Shown: piece after piece, positions 20,642 through 34,131 of the stretch
Position numbering within the stretch: position 1 is the first letter of the stretch
Layout: every line of letters begins with the position of its first letter
From: Adenophora triphylla var. japonica
Lineage: Eukaryota > Streptophyta > Magnoliopsida > Asterales > Campanulaceae
Direction: 5' to 3'
DNA: 64,000 nucleotides
NCBI GenBank assembly: GCA_022495995.1
Contig: JAFEMH010000335.1
Location: 288,501 to 352,500 of the forward strand
Program-made: the position numbers and the translations under genes
The notes under the pieces: generated by a model
What the model was told of the DNA's origin: nothing
What the model saw: only the letters and a program-made list of their open reading frames with translations
Databases searched by the model: none

Positions 20642-23600
20642 CTAATGAGGTAGTTGTCCAGTAGAAGTCTTTCTTAACCCCATAACCATCTTTCCTTCTG
20701 GCTCCATTCGATAAAATGTCACTGAAGGAAAAGGAAGCTATTAGTCATACTCGATAACTGACTTGCACATGAATATTTAGGTTCCGGGAGTGTCTCCCTA
20801 TGCCAAACATCGTGCGTATCAGGTCCTCATGATAAAATTATCATTATGATGGATAGATAAAAGCCTATAAAGATCCTCAAGATGCTTGTGAATTTGCTTT
20901 ACTAGGAAAAGAATCCAGATATTGCATACTCCCATTCCAATAAATAATACTCCCTCCGTCCCAAAATGAATGCCCGAAAAAAAAATCCAATTTCAAATTT
21001 GCTCTTGATCAAGAGCAAATTTGAAATTGAAATTTTTGGACATTCATTTTGGAACGGAGGGAGTAACAATAATAAACCACACTTCCCATATCAGTTTGTC
21101 GCCCAAAAAAAAAAAGAAGAGAGAATTCACATTTCTAGAATTCACGCCACAAGATCCTCATATTCAACCTTTTACAATTTACAAAAGCATAATAAATAAC
21201 TTGTGTTCTTCACCATGGGGGTTCCCTAAAGGTATCGCTCTATATTTGCAAGTAAAAGAGCTTAAAAGTCAAATTTCTTAATTTGCTTGAAATATAAAAG
21301 ATGGACCCTCTTTTAGGGGCGATAAGAGTACTACTTCAGTACATCAAAGGAAATATAACGAAGCAAAAGCGCAATTTTAAAAATTTTTAACTTCTAAAAC
21401 TATGCTTTTTTTTCTTTCTTTCCTTTTCTGGGAAAATACATGGAGATCATGTGGCCATGACAAGCATAAACAAACTGCATATCATCCCCCAAACTTCTCC
21501 CAATTAAGGAAGTGCAGAAATTACCTATGTCACCTGCTTGCCATTTCATTGAAACCATATAATCTCTGACTCCTTCTAAAACATACATTTTGCTGCCGCT
21601 ATTGGGCCAAAGACGGAAGTAAAACTCCCACTCTTTGCCTTCTGTATCAAGAAATTTTATAGGAAGCCCTTGAGGGTCAGAAATATCTGGAAAGAAAGCC
21701 TGTTCATTTGTGAAATTTCAGTCAATAAGCTAATCACGAATTCACTGAGGTATACACTTTCACATACTACTACGACCACATAATATGACAAGAAGAGCAA
21801 GCCCTGGCACGATGGTGATTTTTTCTCCTCTTTGACAAATGCCAGAAACAGCCGCAGCTATTAGACTCTTCAGAGTTCAGACCCCAAAGTGCCAGTGGAC
21901 AATGCTCTGGCCGTCTTAAATTTTTTATGCTTACATGACTTCTGATAAACCTAGGATCAAATTCGTAAGTTCATGGACTCACCTCAGCACAGTTATTTGG
22001 AATCACAATGCGCCCCAATTTCAGGTCAGCGTCACTAGCCGTCAACAATTTTTCAAACAAAGGAGTGACAACAGACTTCGGCCTAATATACAGATAAGGA
22101 CTACAAATATCACCATCTTTAACTTACTGTAATAGTTGCATGCAATCAAGAAGGAAGGCAATTTGAAAGGATACGTTCTGGAGATGCGTTGTAACTCTGA
22201 ACCAGTCACTCGAGGCCAGTAGAGAGGTTCTATCCGGATTCGCCTTGCACCATCACCTGGTGTTTCACCAACGTTCACTTGGGTTTCAAGTGATAAGCAG
22301 CGAAGACGTGCCTAGAAAGTGTGGAACCCAAGAGCATTAGTTTTCCAGTCTGATGAAGAACATTAGACAAGACTGACAATCTAGAAGTATCCCACTTCAG
22401 TTGGCAATGATACCTTTTAACGCATAGGGAAATTAGAGGTGAGTAGCAATATCCCTTAGGCAACATGATGGATACGACATATGCATTACCTGTATTGGTG
22501 AAAATATTACCAGGGGTTTCTCGATGTCCAATTGCCCACCCCAAGAAGAAAAGGACGGCCCACTTTAAGATTATATGCAAATGCACTAGCATATCACACC
22601 TGAACTACAAACTTAACAAAGTGAAGATTCTTCTATCGACTTTTCTGCCATTCAAATTCTTAAACTCCAATGAAATTTTCATGATTGGGTTTCTTATGGT
22701 TTAGCATGCTAAGGGACAATCCTATACTCTCAAATTTTCAAGGTAAAGTAATAAGATACAGGTACCAAAAAGTTACACTTCAAATCAATCTTAGCACTGT
22801 AGTTTCTATGCTAGACTAATTTGGAAGTCCGGGACAATATCTTTTTCAATGAGGTATCATGCATAATTTGTGCGCATTACCTGTTTTAGAAGCTTAAAGC
22901 CTATAATGAACAACATTCCACAAGGAAGCTTAAGGAGATACCATGAAACAACAGATAAAAATCTAAGATTTAGAATTTATGTGCAAAGAGGAGAAAAGGT
23001 ATAAAAAAATGTTATTCAGATCAAAACAAGTATCCCTCTTACCGTACGGAAATTTAATTTAGCGCACTCCATGCATATCACTCCACCAAAATCCAATAGC
23101 AAATATGCGTTGAATGATACAACACACCCGCAATGGACTAACTGCAAAGGAAGACAACAAATTTATGTCAATAGGCATCCTGATGGCTATACCTGTAATG
23201 CCATATTTACAAAAAAAAAATCAGAGACATACTATCAAACTTCTCCTTACCTTCCCACAAGATTCACAATCCCTCCAACCATCATCATTTGAATGAAATG
23301 TTTCACAAAACCTTCCTTCCTCAAACACGGAACTAATAAGACAAAGGAACTAAGTCAAACAAACGGAAATTTTAAAATCTTGGAAGACAAAAAATCAAAA
23401 GATAAACATGCTCATTACAGTTTTCAAGTATCACATTTATTTCGCACTTCAAATGCTCCTTTTTAAATTCAAAGGCTTCTCAAATCTTAGCAAAATAGTA
23501 TGTTGAACATGAATTCAAGCTCAAAACCAAGTAAAACCACCAACTGCCCCAGCGTCCATTCACCATACCAAGATGTAACCCCAAAAGAGTAAGGGAGATT

Positions 23601-24814
23601 TCAATCCTTTCTTAACAAAACAGGAACCACCCTGATTCACAGACTTCACCTCTACATCTCATGACCCTGGTTATAAATCTAAAAATTACATGTGTTCAGT
23701 AGTTACTGGGATTGATAATACCACAATAAGTTTAAATTTATGTTAGTGAGACAAGGGAATAAATCCATCCTTCGAGATGATAAAGAATAACTCCAAACAA
23801 CCTACAACATTCATTTGTAGAAAGTTGATACGGAAACACTCTGCAAATAAATTATTTACTCCGTTTATACCAAAACGAGTGATCCTTATTAAAAAACAAG
23901 AATAAATAATTAAAGTGGCTCCAAATAAGTGTCGCTTACTAGCTAAGTTCACCTTTGCGGCCTATCAAATCACAATGCGTAATTGTGGTACCATATTTTG
24001 GACAATAAGGTATTCATGTATGCGCTCTACTAAATGTCTTAAGAGTCACCTTAAAATTTGCACACACAAAAAAAAAAAATCGCCTTAAAATTTCCAAAAA
24101 TATAATAACTAGAAAGTGACAATTTGCAGCACAGGGAGTAGTATTTACAAATATAAATTCAAATTGAAGATAAATTGACCTGTAAAACACTTATAAGTTT
24201 CCAACCATATAATCATTTTTGTCGCTTCTGCCGCAAATTAGATAATTGCTAACACCTATCAACAGGAACATTGTCATTGAGATTTCCAAATATCAAAACA
24301 CTTGTTCCTTAAACTCTGAAAGCACACTGCTAAGGTTACTTTAATGGCCATGCAAAACTATAGAAGCGTTTATGTCAACCAATTAAAGGAAAAGGAAAGG
24401 AAAAGGAAGTGTAGATATATCCATAAATTCAGTATCAAAAATCCAGCCATAGATTACACCACAGGTAGCACAACAGGTTGCTTGAGAAGCAAGAAAACAA
24501 ATGGATTACAATTAAAAACGATATGAATTGGCAAAATGACTAAAATTGAGATTGGCACAAACGTGAATTCAACGAGCTCTGGCTCTGATCAACAAAAATC
24601 ACAAACGCGAAGCAATTGCACAAACTCTCAATTGTCGTAAATACATTGTATTTATAATTACGAGAGAGTGGCGGGGGTGGGGGGATGAGGGAACTTACGC
24701 GCATCGGTGGCAGAGCTGAGCGAGCTCACCGCTGCGGAGGCGCCAGCCGCTCCTGAAGTTATCGGAGGTAGAATCCTTGCACTGGAAACAGGACTTCTTC
24801 GAGGAAGAAGCCAT
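20642..24814 (-). CDS. Compact VAL-like B3 domain protein
   Basis: Seven exons on minus: 24814-24699, 23332-23251, 23141-23043, 22311-22175, 22082-21983, 21699-21525, 20721-20642. All use GT-AG; the sum is 789 nt, 262 residues. The N-terminus is the Cys-rich VAL/HSI2 module: CFQC (Cys9, Cys12), RSGWRLRSGELAQLCHRC, then a GWRDCESCGK and LVHCGC segment and FGGVICMEC. A linker with YWPRVTGSELQRIS leads to the B3 DNA-binding domain (VVTPLFEKLLTASDA, GRIVIP, FFPDIS, SKMYVLEGV, WQAGDIVTFYR). VAL proteins repress embryonic genes via RY (CATGCA) elements and Polycomb. This one stops about 10 residues after B3 and lacks the PHD-like/CW and EAR regions of full-length VALs. The TAG stop directly precedes a donor gtatgt. 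Confidence 0.88.
20950..21063. mobile_element. Short palindromic MITE in VAL-like intron
   Basis: A 114-bp near-perfect palindrome: CTCCCTCCGTCCCAAAATGA and inner TTGCTCTTGATCAAGAGCAA at the centre. TA flanks it. A related copy is at 41245-41322. Confidence 0.85.
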
Positions 24815-25089
24815 TGAAGCTTGATCAGGAAAAAAACCCTAGAGATGGAGAAGGATTGAGAAAAATGCCGAGACTGACAAAATTCAGGGGGGAAGGGTTT
24901 GGGAAGTGTAATTATGTTCGTCTGAGTGTTTATTGCGAGAATTTGGTCAATTTGCTTCCCTTTTTTTGTGTGGACTAGCAGCTTGCTGCTCCTTGGGCGA
25001 AAAGAAATGGGCCAATGTAGAAAGTCTCACAATAACACCGATTTGGAACTATTATATCTTTGTTGCTGGATATTGAACCAGTCGAATTC

Positions 25090-25205
25090 AGAATTTTAAA
25101 ATTGTGTGTGCTTGATATTAAAAAAATATTGTAAATAATAATAAAAGTAAAAAATAAAGTCATATATAAAAAAAAATTACATATAGTGGGTGACTTAGGT
25201 AAAAA
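25090..25205. repeat. Interspersed repeat shared with 2290-2410
   Basis: GAATTCAGAATTTTAAAATT through ATATATAAAAAAAAATTACA and GGTGACTTAGGT match the segment near 2290. Here the second half with the GGCTGAAG units is absent. Confidence 0.5.
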
Positions 25206-25424
25206 AAATAAATTTTTTTGCTATTCCCGTAAAACTTTATTATTATTATTATTTTCCTCATTTCTAAATAAATATTTATTTTTTAAAAAAATATTATCTT
25301 TAAATATATGCAAAATTAAATGAAATGTTTTACTAAGCGTTGGAAAAATAAAAGTTTGGCCAATTCCCAATCCTTTGTTCATTTGTTGCTCCCAATATTT
25401 GAGATTTGTCCACAATTACATAAA

Positions 25425-27940
25425 CTAGGTGAAAACCCGTGCTTCGCACGGGTAGAATTAGGATAGTTTTTATTTTTTTATCAACGATTTATATTTTATT
25501 ATTTATTTCTCCTGCCGATACAAAATAATTATTATTTTTGAATAAAATGCTTGTTCCAAAAAATTGTCGCTTTTGAAGTAAAAAACATTCAAAAATCTAT
25601 TTTATTCTTGTATTAAAATTTGTTTTGCTTTATTAATTAGATTGTTGTGTGAAATAATGTAAGAGATTAAAACATTAAATAAGGTACCATTTTGATAGTT
25701 TTAGCATTAAATCGAAATAATAATTGTATTTCCTGGTGTTGTGAGAAGTTCAAAAATGATAATTATTTAGATTGAAGGGAGTATATTTAAAAAAGAGGCA
25801 ACAGTGATAAAATGGGATGAAGATAATGAATTGGTGAAAAATGAAATTCATAAATTTAATCTAGTTATACAATTTCAATACATGTAGAGGTGATAATTAA
25901 TGAAAATGAATTGTTACCGACTTGATTAGTTTTGACGTAGTTATTTGGTTTTAATACATTTGAAAGTTATTTTCATTGTTGGAGATGAAAAATTATATAT
26001 TTGGCGGTTTTAAAATATGAAAATTTGAAGAGCTTAAGAATTTAATATTTGCAAATGTGAAGAGACACCACTTGATAGTCACGAATGAAGATAGAAGAAG
26101 AAAAGTTTTATGTATATGGACAATATTAAAATAAATAAAGACACAAATAAATCAAAATAGAAAAAGGTATAGGTAAAGTAAAAAAAAACTTCAAATGAAA
26201 AAATAAAATTAAACTTCACTAACATAGTCAAAATAGAGAAAAATAAATTTTATTTATATATAAAAAATATTCAAAAAAAAAATAAAAATTGAAATAAATA
26301 ACATAACATAACATAAAAACAAATCAAAAATAAATAATATATGAATACCAAGCCTTAATCAAAAGAAATATTCGTCAATATAATAAAAATAAAAAACATC
26401 ATTAAATAAAATAAAAACAAATGTATGATATTTTAAAAAAATATTTAAAATATAAACATAAATATTACAATGCACAACAACAACAAAAAAAAAAATACAC
26501 AACAGTCTTGAAAACACATTAATAATATGAATATAACTAAAAAAATTACTTCATCTTTTAAAATTTATTTATAAAAACATAAAACAAAAAGGCATATTTT
26601 AATAAAATCAAAATGAAAAATACGTTAATTTTTCATGAATCATAATTAAAATAGTAAAAATAACAAAATGAATCAAAACCACTATGAAATGTTAATAAAG
26701 TTTTAAACAAAAACTAAATAAATCTCAAAATATAATAAAAAATAAAGGGAAAAAAGTGTTAATCTTCACAAATCGTAATCATAATAAACAATGAATATAA
26801 TCAAACCAAATATAGAAACTCACTATTAAATAAAAAACAAAATCAATAGCATAACAAAAATTAAAAAACAAAATAAAAATTGTAGCTATTAAAAATAAAT
26901 TGACAAAAAAACAACAAAAATATAAAAATTAAAATGGAAACTTAATAACTAAAGACCAATGATGGAACAAAACATAAAAGAAAAATAAAAATAGAAAAAT
27001 TCAAGTTTAATATCAATTTAAAATAATGAAAATTAATAAAAATAGAAAATAAAAATTATAGAACATCTCAAATCGCAGTAGAATAGACAATATCCAAAAA
27101 TACAAAACCATACAATTAAATAATAAACTAAAATAATTGAAAAATAAAAAAATGATAGGTCTTCAAGGATCTAAAGAAAAATAGACAAAGGAAAATAAAT
27201 TAAAATCAAAATAAATATAAAATATTATTGTTTAATAAAAAAATCAATAATAAATATAAATAGTTCTTCATGCACCGCATAAAGTAGACAAAAAAAAGGA
27301 ATAAAAATTAAAATCATTGAAAAAAATTAAAACTTAACAAAAATCAAAAGCAAAGTAAGAATTCGTAGAAAAATATAAATATAAATTCTCAATCTAAAGA
27401 CAAAACAAATAAATATAGATAAAAATGATGTTTTCAAAGATGTAATTTGGCCCAATGAGAAAAAAGACATACATAGAAATATCAAAATTAAAAGAGAAAA
27501 TTAATCATGAAAACTATGATCGAGAAATCAATCTAAATTATGTCATAAAAAAAAAAAACTTAATCAAAATCGAAAGTAAAATAAATTATAAATTAACCAT
27601 ACATCAAAATCAAAAAAAAAAAAAAAAAAAAACAAAAAACATCTAGCTCGGGTCTTACTCACCTTGAAATGCAATGGTAATAAATTTTCACACATGAAAG
27701 AAGAGGGATGAAGAAATGATGACTCCAAAGGATGAAGACAATTGGAGAAAATAAAACATGGAAAAGGAGGAGTGTGATTAAAGAAAATAAATGAATTTCA
27801 TTAAACTACAACATTTAACAATTTTTTTAAAGTCTCTTGGACTACTAACCTTTTTATTTTTAGATTAATTAGTCCATTAAGTTTAGGGAGTTACATATTT
27901 TGCCTATATTAATTGTTTTTTATTAACATTTCATTAGATA
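25425..27940 (-). mobile_element. Probable non-autonomous Helitron
   Basis: On the minus strand the sequence ends ACCCGTGC-GAAG-CACGGGT hairpin, then TTTCAC, then CTAG followed by T. This is the Helitron 3' terminus (hairpin, short spacer, CTRR, insertion before T). The body is extremely AT-rich, with long A and AAAAT runs and no Rep/helicase coding. The 5' end is not certain; an A|TCTAATG junction near 27938 is one option. Only the 3' end is well supported. Confidence 0.5.
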
Positions 27941-28643
27941 AGTAGTAATTTTTTCAACCTCTAGTTGTATTATTTTATTATAAATAATTTGAAGTTTTAA
28001 TATATAAATGATAGATGAATTGGTACATACGGAGAAAAGATATAAATACTTATAATGTAATTAATTAGTCATTATCTTCTTAGTATTAATGCAATTAAAC
28101 TATTAGACTTCTTATATATAAAACTATCAATAATATATTAAACAAATGTCTAAATATTAAATACTATTAATAGAAGATTATAATGACATTTATACTTATA
28201 AAATATTATACTTATAAATTCAGGATAAATTTATTTAATTTTTCTTAGCTTTTGTTGCAAATAGTTTATACTTTTTATGAAAATTGAATAATAACAATGA
28301 AATATTGTTATTAACCAAAAGTCTAGAAATGATAAGTCAATATTCATTGAATTATAAATGAAAATATTAATTTGTATAACTCTTCAATTCTCAAATGATT
28401 CATACTCACTTATTCATATTCAATGATCAAGTAATGTAGGGATAGCAAAAGTTCATGAATGTATAGGTTAATGTCCAATAGTATTCTATTACTTGTTGTT
28501 GAATGCATAATTGTTTCAAATTCTCTTAATCGAAATGTATTTATCCACTATATGATCAATGTATAAGGAGTCAAAAAGTTGGCTAATCATGAACCATTTT
28601 ATTGACATTCTTAAATGCTAGGCCTACCTAGTATATAGTTCTA

Positions 28644-28644
<1 letters not shown>
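27941..28644. other. AT-rich intergenic DNA
   Basis: I see no gene, structured repeat or element end here. It leads into a TA microsatellite. Confidence 0.5.

Positions 28645-28712
<68 letters not shown>
28645..28712. repeat. (TA)n microsatellite
   Basis: About 34 TA units. Its TATTA edge is the duplicated target of the gypsy element that follows. Confidence 0.95.
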
Positions 28713-28715
<3 letters not shown>

Positions 28716-28716
<1 letters not shown>

Positions 28717-31086
28717 GTGACGACCCCAACCCTAGGCACTCATTTTAAATATTAAATTATATGCTTTTAATATTTATGCTAGCTTTATGTGTTCAATTAT
28801 GTCTTTAAAATTCTAAATTAAGATAAATTGGGTGAAAAGTAAATTTAGGATCTTATAAGAATTTATTGGACATTAAATAAAGAACTAGGGGAAATAAAAA
28901 TAAATGGAAATATGATAAATAGTGTAGGGAGGTTAAATGAGTAGGATGAATTAATGGGATAAGATTTATTTTAATTTAAAATGGGTGGGGAAAGCCTTGC
29001 TAATTTCCCGTGGGGGCCATTTTGTAGAAGTCCTCCCTCCCTTGCCAAGTGTCCTCCCTCCCTCACCTCTCTTACTTCCTTCCCCTCCTTCTCCCTCCTC
29101 CATCATTCCTTCATACTTTCTCCTACAATATCCATGGAAGAGTTCTTGAAAGCCTCCCTCTCCTACACTTCTACCAAGACCCATTTCTTGTCCATTTGAA
29201 AATCTAAGTGTCCTTTTGTGAGTAGAACACCTCGAGGAGTTGATCAAGCCAAGAAAAGCTCCATTTCATCTTGTATTGCGAAGGTAAGTTATTATGACCC
29301 TTTTCTTTCTTTGAATGATCATGAATATAAATGTTATTGTGGATGTTCTATTGAAGGTGATGATTTAGAACTTTGTTGGTTTCATAGAAATATTTTGGTT
29401 TATGGATGTTGACTTGATCTAGGGCTAAGACATGATTTCAAGGAGTTAAATGAGTAGATTGAAGTTACCAAAGTTGGAAATGCCCTTTAGCTTCATCACT
29501 TAGAATACCTTTGGTTGGAACTTTGGGATTTGAGAAACTTGTTGTTGTTCTTCTTTGTTTTTACCATTTACGGGCCGGAGGCACTTGAGTCGTGCCCCTT
29601 GGCACGAGTCGTGCCCTTGGCCCAATCGTGACCACGAGTCATTCTAGGGGTCCAATCGATCGTGCGGCGGTTCTTGGGGAATGAGCACGAGTCGTGCCCA
29701 CAAGCACGAAGTCGTGCCATGTGGAGTCACGAGTCGTGACTTGAATGAAAGGAAGTCGTGCCTTGGTTAAGGACGCGAGAATCGAGAGAGGGGTCGAATG
29801 GGCACGAGTCGTGCCCAGGGCACGAGTCGTGCCCTGGCACAGCTTTCACATCAAGTTTAAAGGCTGTTCAAACCTAATCAAACTCGAACCAAAATGAAAT
29901 CTCTTTAACATAGATTAAAGTAGAATACTTTGGCTTCACAATGACATTCTAAGTGATCAAAATGGAATAGTGGAAGTACCTTAAATATTGCTTGGAAAAC
30001 GTTAGATAAACTAGTTTAGTAACTAAACAATTATGATCCCAACTTGGTAGATTCCCTTAGACCTTTCAAGAGGCTATGTATTATTGTATAATGACTTTGT
30101 AGGATGGATTTATGCTACTTCCTTGCCTTACATTGAGTTCATATACATTGTTTCTATTGCATAGTGTATTGAATAAATGTTGCATTATGATATTGGTTGG
30201 ACATGAGTATAGTTTACCATGTTGATATGTTGTTATCCCTTTTTGTGGATTTTATTCAAGTATCTATTATGTGCTTGATTATGTGTGAGTCGGTGACGTT
30301 GGGGGTATAACGAGAATACGATCAATTATGGAAGTGTGACCTAATGTGATCGGATTATGTTATATACGTGACCGTCCCCTCTGTGGCCGCGAGGTTGGGG
30401 TTATAAGCGTCTGTATTGAGCCGAAAAGCCTTACGAGTTGCTACTTGTCTTATTTGGTTCCACTGAAAAACGGGTCTTATAAGACGTGAGTATTGCTTAA
30501 GCGGCTCATTTGTATAATTGGAGTATTATTATACCCAATGTTGTGCGACCTGCTGTTCGAGACGGGAAAAGGTAAACCAAGGTAATGGAATGTGTTTATA
30601 GCTTTTCCCAATGTGTTACGTGCGACTTGTTATATGTTGCATTTATTTGGCATATTCTTTGCATTCATAATAGCTTCTTTGAGATTTATTCTCACCCCTC
30701 TCCCTTTCTTGTTTTAGATCCAGAGACGGGAGGACCGCCCAAGTAAGGACGGAAAGGAGTTTGGCTGTGAGCATTTTGGGATATTGTCGGGGTACGTTAG
30801 GTTGGCGTAGAAATTATTTTGTCATAATTCCTTTTGGGAGTTTGTAATTATAAACTTTATTTTCTACGTTAAAAACCAATATCTTTTGTAACTAAACAGT
30901 TGATTGTTTTCAAAGTTAGTTATCTCCTCCTCCGATGTGGAGTTGAGTGGAGTTCTTTTGAAATGTTATATTATTAATGCTTATGTTTGAAAGTCAAAGT
31001 AAAGTTTTAAAAGTTTAGTGTTTTTGGGTTAGTTTGGGGACGCACCAACTCGGGACACGTGTAGGTTCCGGGTCGGGGTCCTCACA
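28716..31086 (+). repeat. 5' LTR of gypsy element
   Basis: 2371 bp, TGTGACGACCCC ... GGTCCTCACA. It carries a cluster of GGCACGAGTCGTGCC palindromes (about 29590-29840) and a CT-rich CTCCCTCC tract. It differs from the 3' LTR mainly by short indels. Confidence 0.96.
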
Positions 31087-31088
31087 GT

Positions 31089-31100
31089 TGGTATCAGAGC
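31089..31100 (+). other. Primer-binding site (tRNA-iMet)
   Basis: TGGTATCAGAGC, complementary to the 3' end of initiator methionine tRNA, lies two bases after the LTR end. Confidence 0.95.
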
Positions 31101-31184
31101 TCGGTTAGAATTCTCGGGTAGAGTCTAGCTGAGTGAGAGTGTGTGATAACTGACGTCGAGTGTTTAATGCAGGAGTTTGTTGTA

Positions 31185-31918
31185 ATGGCGGGAAATGAAG
31201 GTGATCCGAATCTGGGTTTGGGTAATGTTGGTAATCCGAACGCCGAGATGATGGATATGTTCCGAGGGTTTCTTCAGCATATGGCAACTCAGAATCAGAA
31301 TTTGAATCAGAATCTAGGCGAGTGAGGCGGCAACGTGGGTTGGAGAAGTTCGTGAAGATGTCTCCTCCTAGCTTCAACGGAGATCCGGATCCGGTGAAGG
31401 CTGAGAGGTGGCTTGAGGCTATGAATAAGATTTTCGCAGCTATGGAGAGTACGGATGCGGAGAAGGTGAGATGCGCCGTTTTCAAGTTGGAGGGACCAGC
31501 GGAGCACTGGTGGCAGGTAGTGAAGGATGGTTGGGATCGGGATTTGACACCGCAGACTTGGGAGAACTTCACCCACAAGTTCCGGGATCACTTTGTGCCA
31601 ATGGTTACTAGAGACAAGAAAGAAGGCGAGTTCCTGAAGCTGGAGCAAGGGACTATGACGATAGCACAATATTCAGCAAAGTTCACAGAGTTAGCCAGAT
31701 ACTGTCCTCATTTGGTGCCCGATGAAGAGAGGCGAGTTTACCGGTTTGTGAAAGGTTTAAGAGTTGAGTTTCGGAAGCAGTTGTTGACGCATAACCGCCA
31801 ATTTCAAGCGGCGGTGAATATGGCGTACCGGATTGAGAACGACATAGAGGAGCATCGTGGTAAGAATGAAGGAGGAAACAGGAATGCATTTCGGGGTCGA
31901 GGATCGGGACGAGAATAG
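31185..31918 (+). pseudogene. Gypsy gag (capsid), frameshifted
   Basis: It starts MAGNEGDPNLGLGNVGNPNA, with a QNQNLNQN segment; a frame change occurs near 31320, after which the retrotransposon gag domain reads cleanly (SPPSFNGDPDPVKAERWL, FKLEGPAEHWW, FRDHFVP, EQGTMTIAQYSAKFTELARY). It ends at a stop at 31916-31918, just ahead of the zinc-knuckle region. Confidence 0.9.
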
Positions 31919-31920
31919 AA

Positions 31921-32664
31921 GTGCGGCCAGGACTTTCACCCGGGGGCGAATCGAGGAGGTCATGTGGCGGCTTCGGCAAATCGTGCGACTTCCTGGTCGG
32001 TTTGGGACAACATGTGGGTTTTGCAGAGGATAGGGCATTCGAAGACAAATGTTGGAGCAAACAAGGCAAGTGTTTGGAGTGTGGATCGCCAGGGCCATTT
32101 CGGGAGGAATTGTCCCAAGTTACGAATAAGCAAGCGACGGGTGCCGGATTCGGGGGTCAAGGTGGTGGTGTGAAAAGAGATGTTGATGGGAAACCTAAGG
32201 ATAAAGTCCAAGGTCGTGTGTTTGCTTTGGGTCGAGGAGAGGTCGATCCTAATGCCGTCATTAGAGGTATAGTTCCTGTCTCAGGAGTTAAGGCCCGCAT
32301 TCTTATAGATCCCGGGTCTTCCCATTCATTTGTGGCGTCTCATTTTGCATTCTCATTGCATATCTTGCACGAATCTATGCCTTATGTGTTAGAGGTCTCT
32401 ACTCCTATGGGAGAGAGCCTTGAATCTTCTTTGATATATCGTGGATGTGATGTGACTATATGTGGGCATGTATTGCCGGTGGATTTGGTCGAGTTACCAA
32501 TCCGTGATTTTGATGTGATCCTTGGTATGGATTGGTTGAGTCAGTGCCATGCTTTGGTAGGCTTTGTCGTAGGAAGCGAGTCTCATTTGCTATGCCTGAT
32601 GTGCCTACTTTTATATTTGATGCCGATAAATCTATGTTCGGTTTGCATGTTATTTCTGCCTTAA
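31921..32664 (+). pseudogene. Gypsy zinc knuckle and aspartic protease, frameshifted
   Basis: The CCHC knuckle (KCLECGSPGHFGRNC) is recovered only by combining two frames near 32070-32120. The protease follows with ARILIDPGSSHSFVASHF; the catalytic site is D-P-G-S in place of D-S/T-G, a form seen in many plant gypsy elements. FDVILGMDWLSQ marks the domain's end near 32540. Confidence 0.85.
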
Positions 32665-32739
32665 AAGCTAGAAAGATGCTATCTAAGGGGTGTGCGGGTT
32701 ACTTGGCTTATGTGGTAGATTCCAATAAGAAGTCTCCGA

Positions 32740-33530
32740 GTTAGCTCATGTTCCGGTAGTGAATGAGTTTAGTGACGTGTTTTCTAGTGAGTACTCTATG
32801 CCTCCCGGATCGTGAGATAGAGTTTTGTATTGACTTAGTACCCGGCACCGCTCCTATCTCTAAAGCACCCTATAGAATGGCTCACAGTAGAGTTAAAAGA
32901 GTTGAAGGTCCAATTGCAAGAATTGTTAGGCAGGGTTTTATTCGTCTAGTGTGTCTCAGTGGGGAGCACCGGTCTTGTTTGTTAGGAAGAAGGATGGTAC
33001 CTTACGATTGTGCATTGACTATCGTTTGTTGAACCAAGCCGCATTAAGAATAAATACCCTCTCCCGCATATAGATGATTTGTTTGACCAACTCCAAGGTT
33101 CCGTTATCTACTCAAAGCTTGATTTGAGAAGCGGATACCATCGATTGAAGATTAGGCCGGATGATATTTCTAAGACGGCTTTCCGAACTAGATATGGTCA
33201 TTATGAGTTTGTGGTGATGCCGTTTGGGTTGACTAATGCTCAGTAGTGTTTATGGATATGATGAACGGAGTGTCTTCAAGCCTTATCTTGATAGTTTTGT
33301 GGTGGTCTTTATTGATGATATTCTTGTGTATTCTAAGTCCGGGAAGAGCATGAGAATCATTTGAGGATTGTCTTGTCCGTTCTTCGTGAGAAGCAGTTGT
33401 ATGCTAAGTTCGGTAAGTGCGAGTTTTGGCTTGGCAGATTTCTTTCTTGGGGCATGTTGTGTCGAGTTCGGGGATTTCCGTGGATCCTGCAAAGATTGAA
33501 GCGTAAGTATGGTTAGTGGAAGCAACCTTC
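32740..33530 (+). pseudogene. Gypsy reverse transcriptase, multiply frameshifted
   Basis: RT blocks are readable only across several frames: [72 protein letters not shown] and the catalytic [10 protein letters not shown] near 33306-33340. At least five single-base gains or losses interrupt it. Confidence 0.85.
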
Positions 33531-33721
33531 GGCCAGTGACCGAAGTCCGTAGTTTTCTTGGTTTGGCGGGGTACTATCGGAGGTTCGTTGAGGGTTTTCT
33601 CGGATTGCTACTCCGTTGTCGAGGTTGACTCGGAAGGATGTATCGTTTGTATGGGATTCCAAGTGTGAGGAAAGTTTTAATGAATTGAAGAAAGAGGTTG
33701 ACGACGGCTCTGTTCTTACCC

Positions 33722-34131
33722 TTAGGATGGTTGTGAGAATTTCGTGATCTTTAGTGATGCCTCGAAGGCGGGTTTGGGTTGTGTCCTCATTGCAAAATGG
33801 GAAGGTTATTGCGTATGCCTCTAGGAAGTTATCACCGGCGGAACAGAATTACCCTACTCATGATATGGAATTGGCGGCGATTGTATTTGCGTTACATAAG
33901 TGGAAGCACTACCTTTATGGGGCGAAGTTTGAGATTTTTACCGATCATAAGAGTTTGAAGTACCTATTTACCCAAAAGGAGTTGAACAACCGGCAAAGAA
34001 GATGGTTAGAGTTTTTGAAGGATTTTGATTGTGTCATATCCTATCATCCGGGGAAGGCCAATGTGGTGGCCGATGCGATTAGCCGAAAGGCGTATGTGAC
34101 TGGCCTTGAGTTCTCGGGAGTTGAAGAGTGA
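33722..34131 (+). pseudogene. Gypsy RNase H domain
   Basis: [48 protein letters not shown] and [13 protein letters not shown] supply the four acidic catalytic positions. It is intact over most of its length, with a shift near 33750 and another into the integrase frame near 34115. Confidence 0.88.

Noticed and set aside
29580..29845. GGCACGAGTCGTGCC repeats as a CRISPR-like array
   Set aside because: Spacing is irregular, spacers are not unique, and the cluster lies within both LTRs of a plant retrotransposon.
31105..32211. Long minus-strand frames opposite gypsy gag and protease
   Set aside because: They are shadows of the plus-strand gag-protease codons, with no domain of their own.
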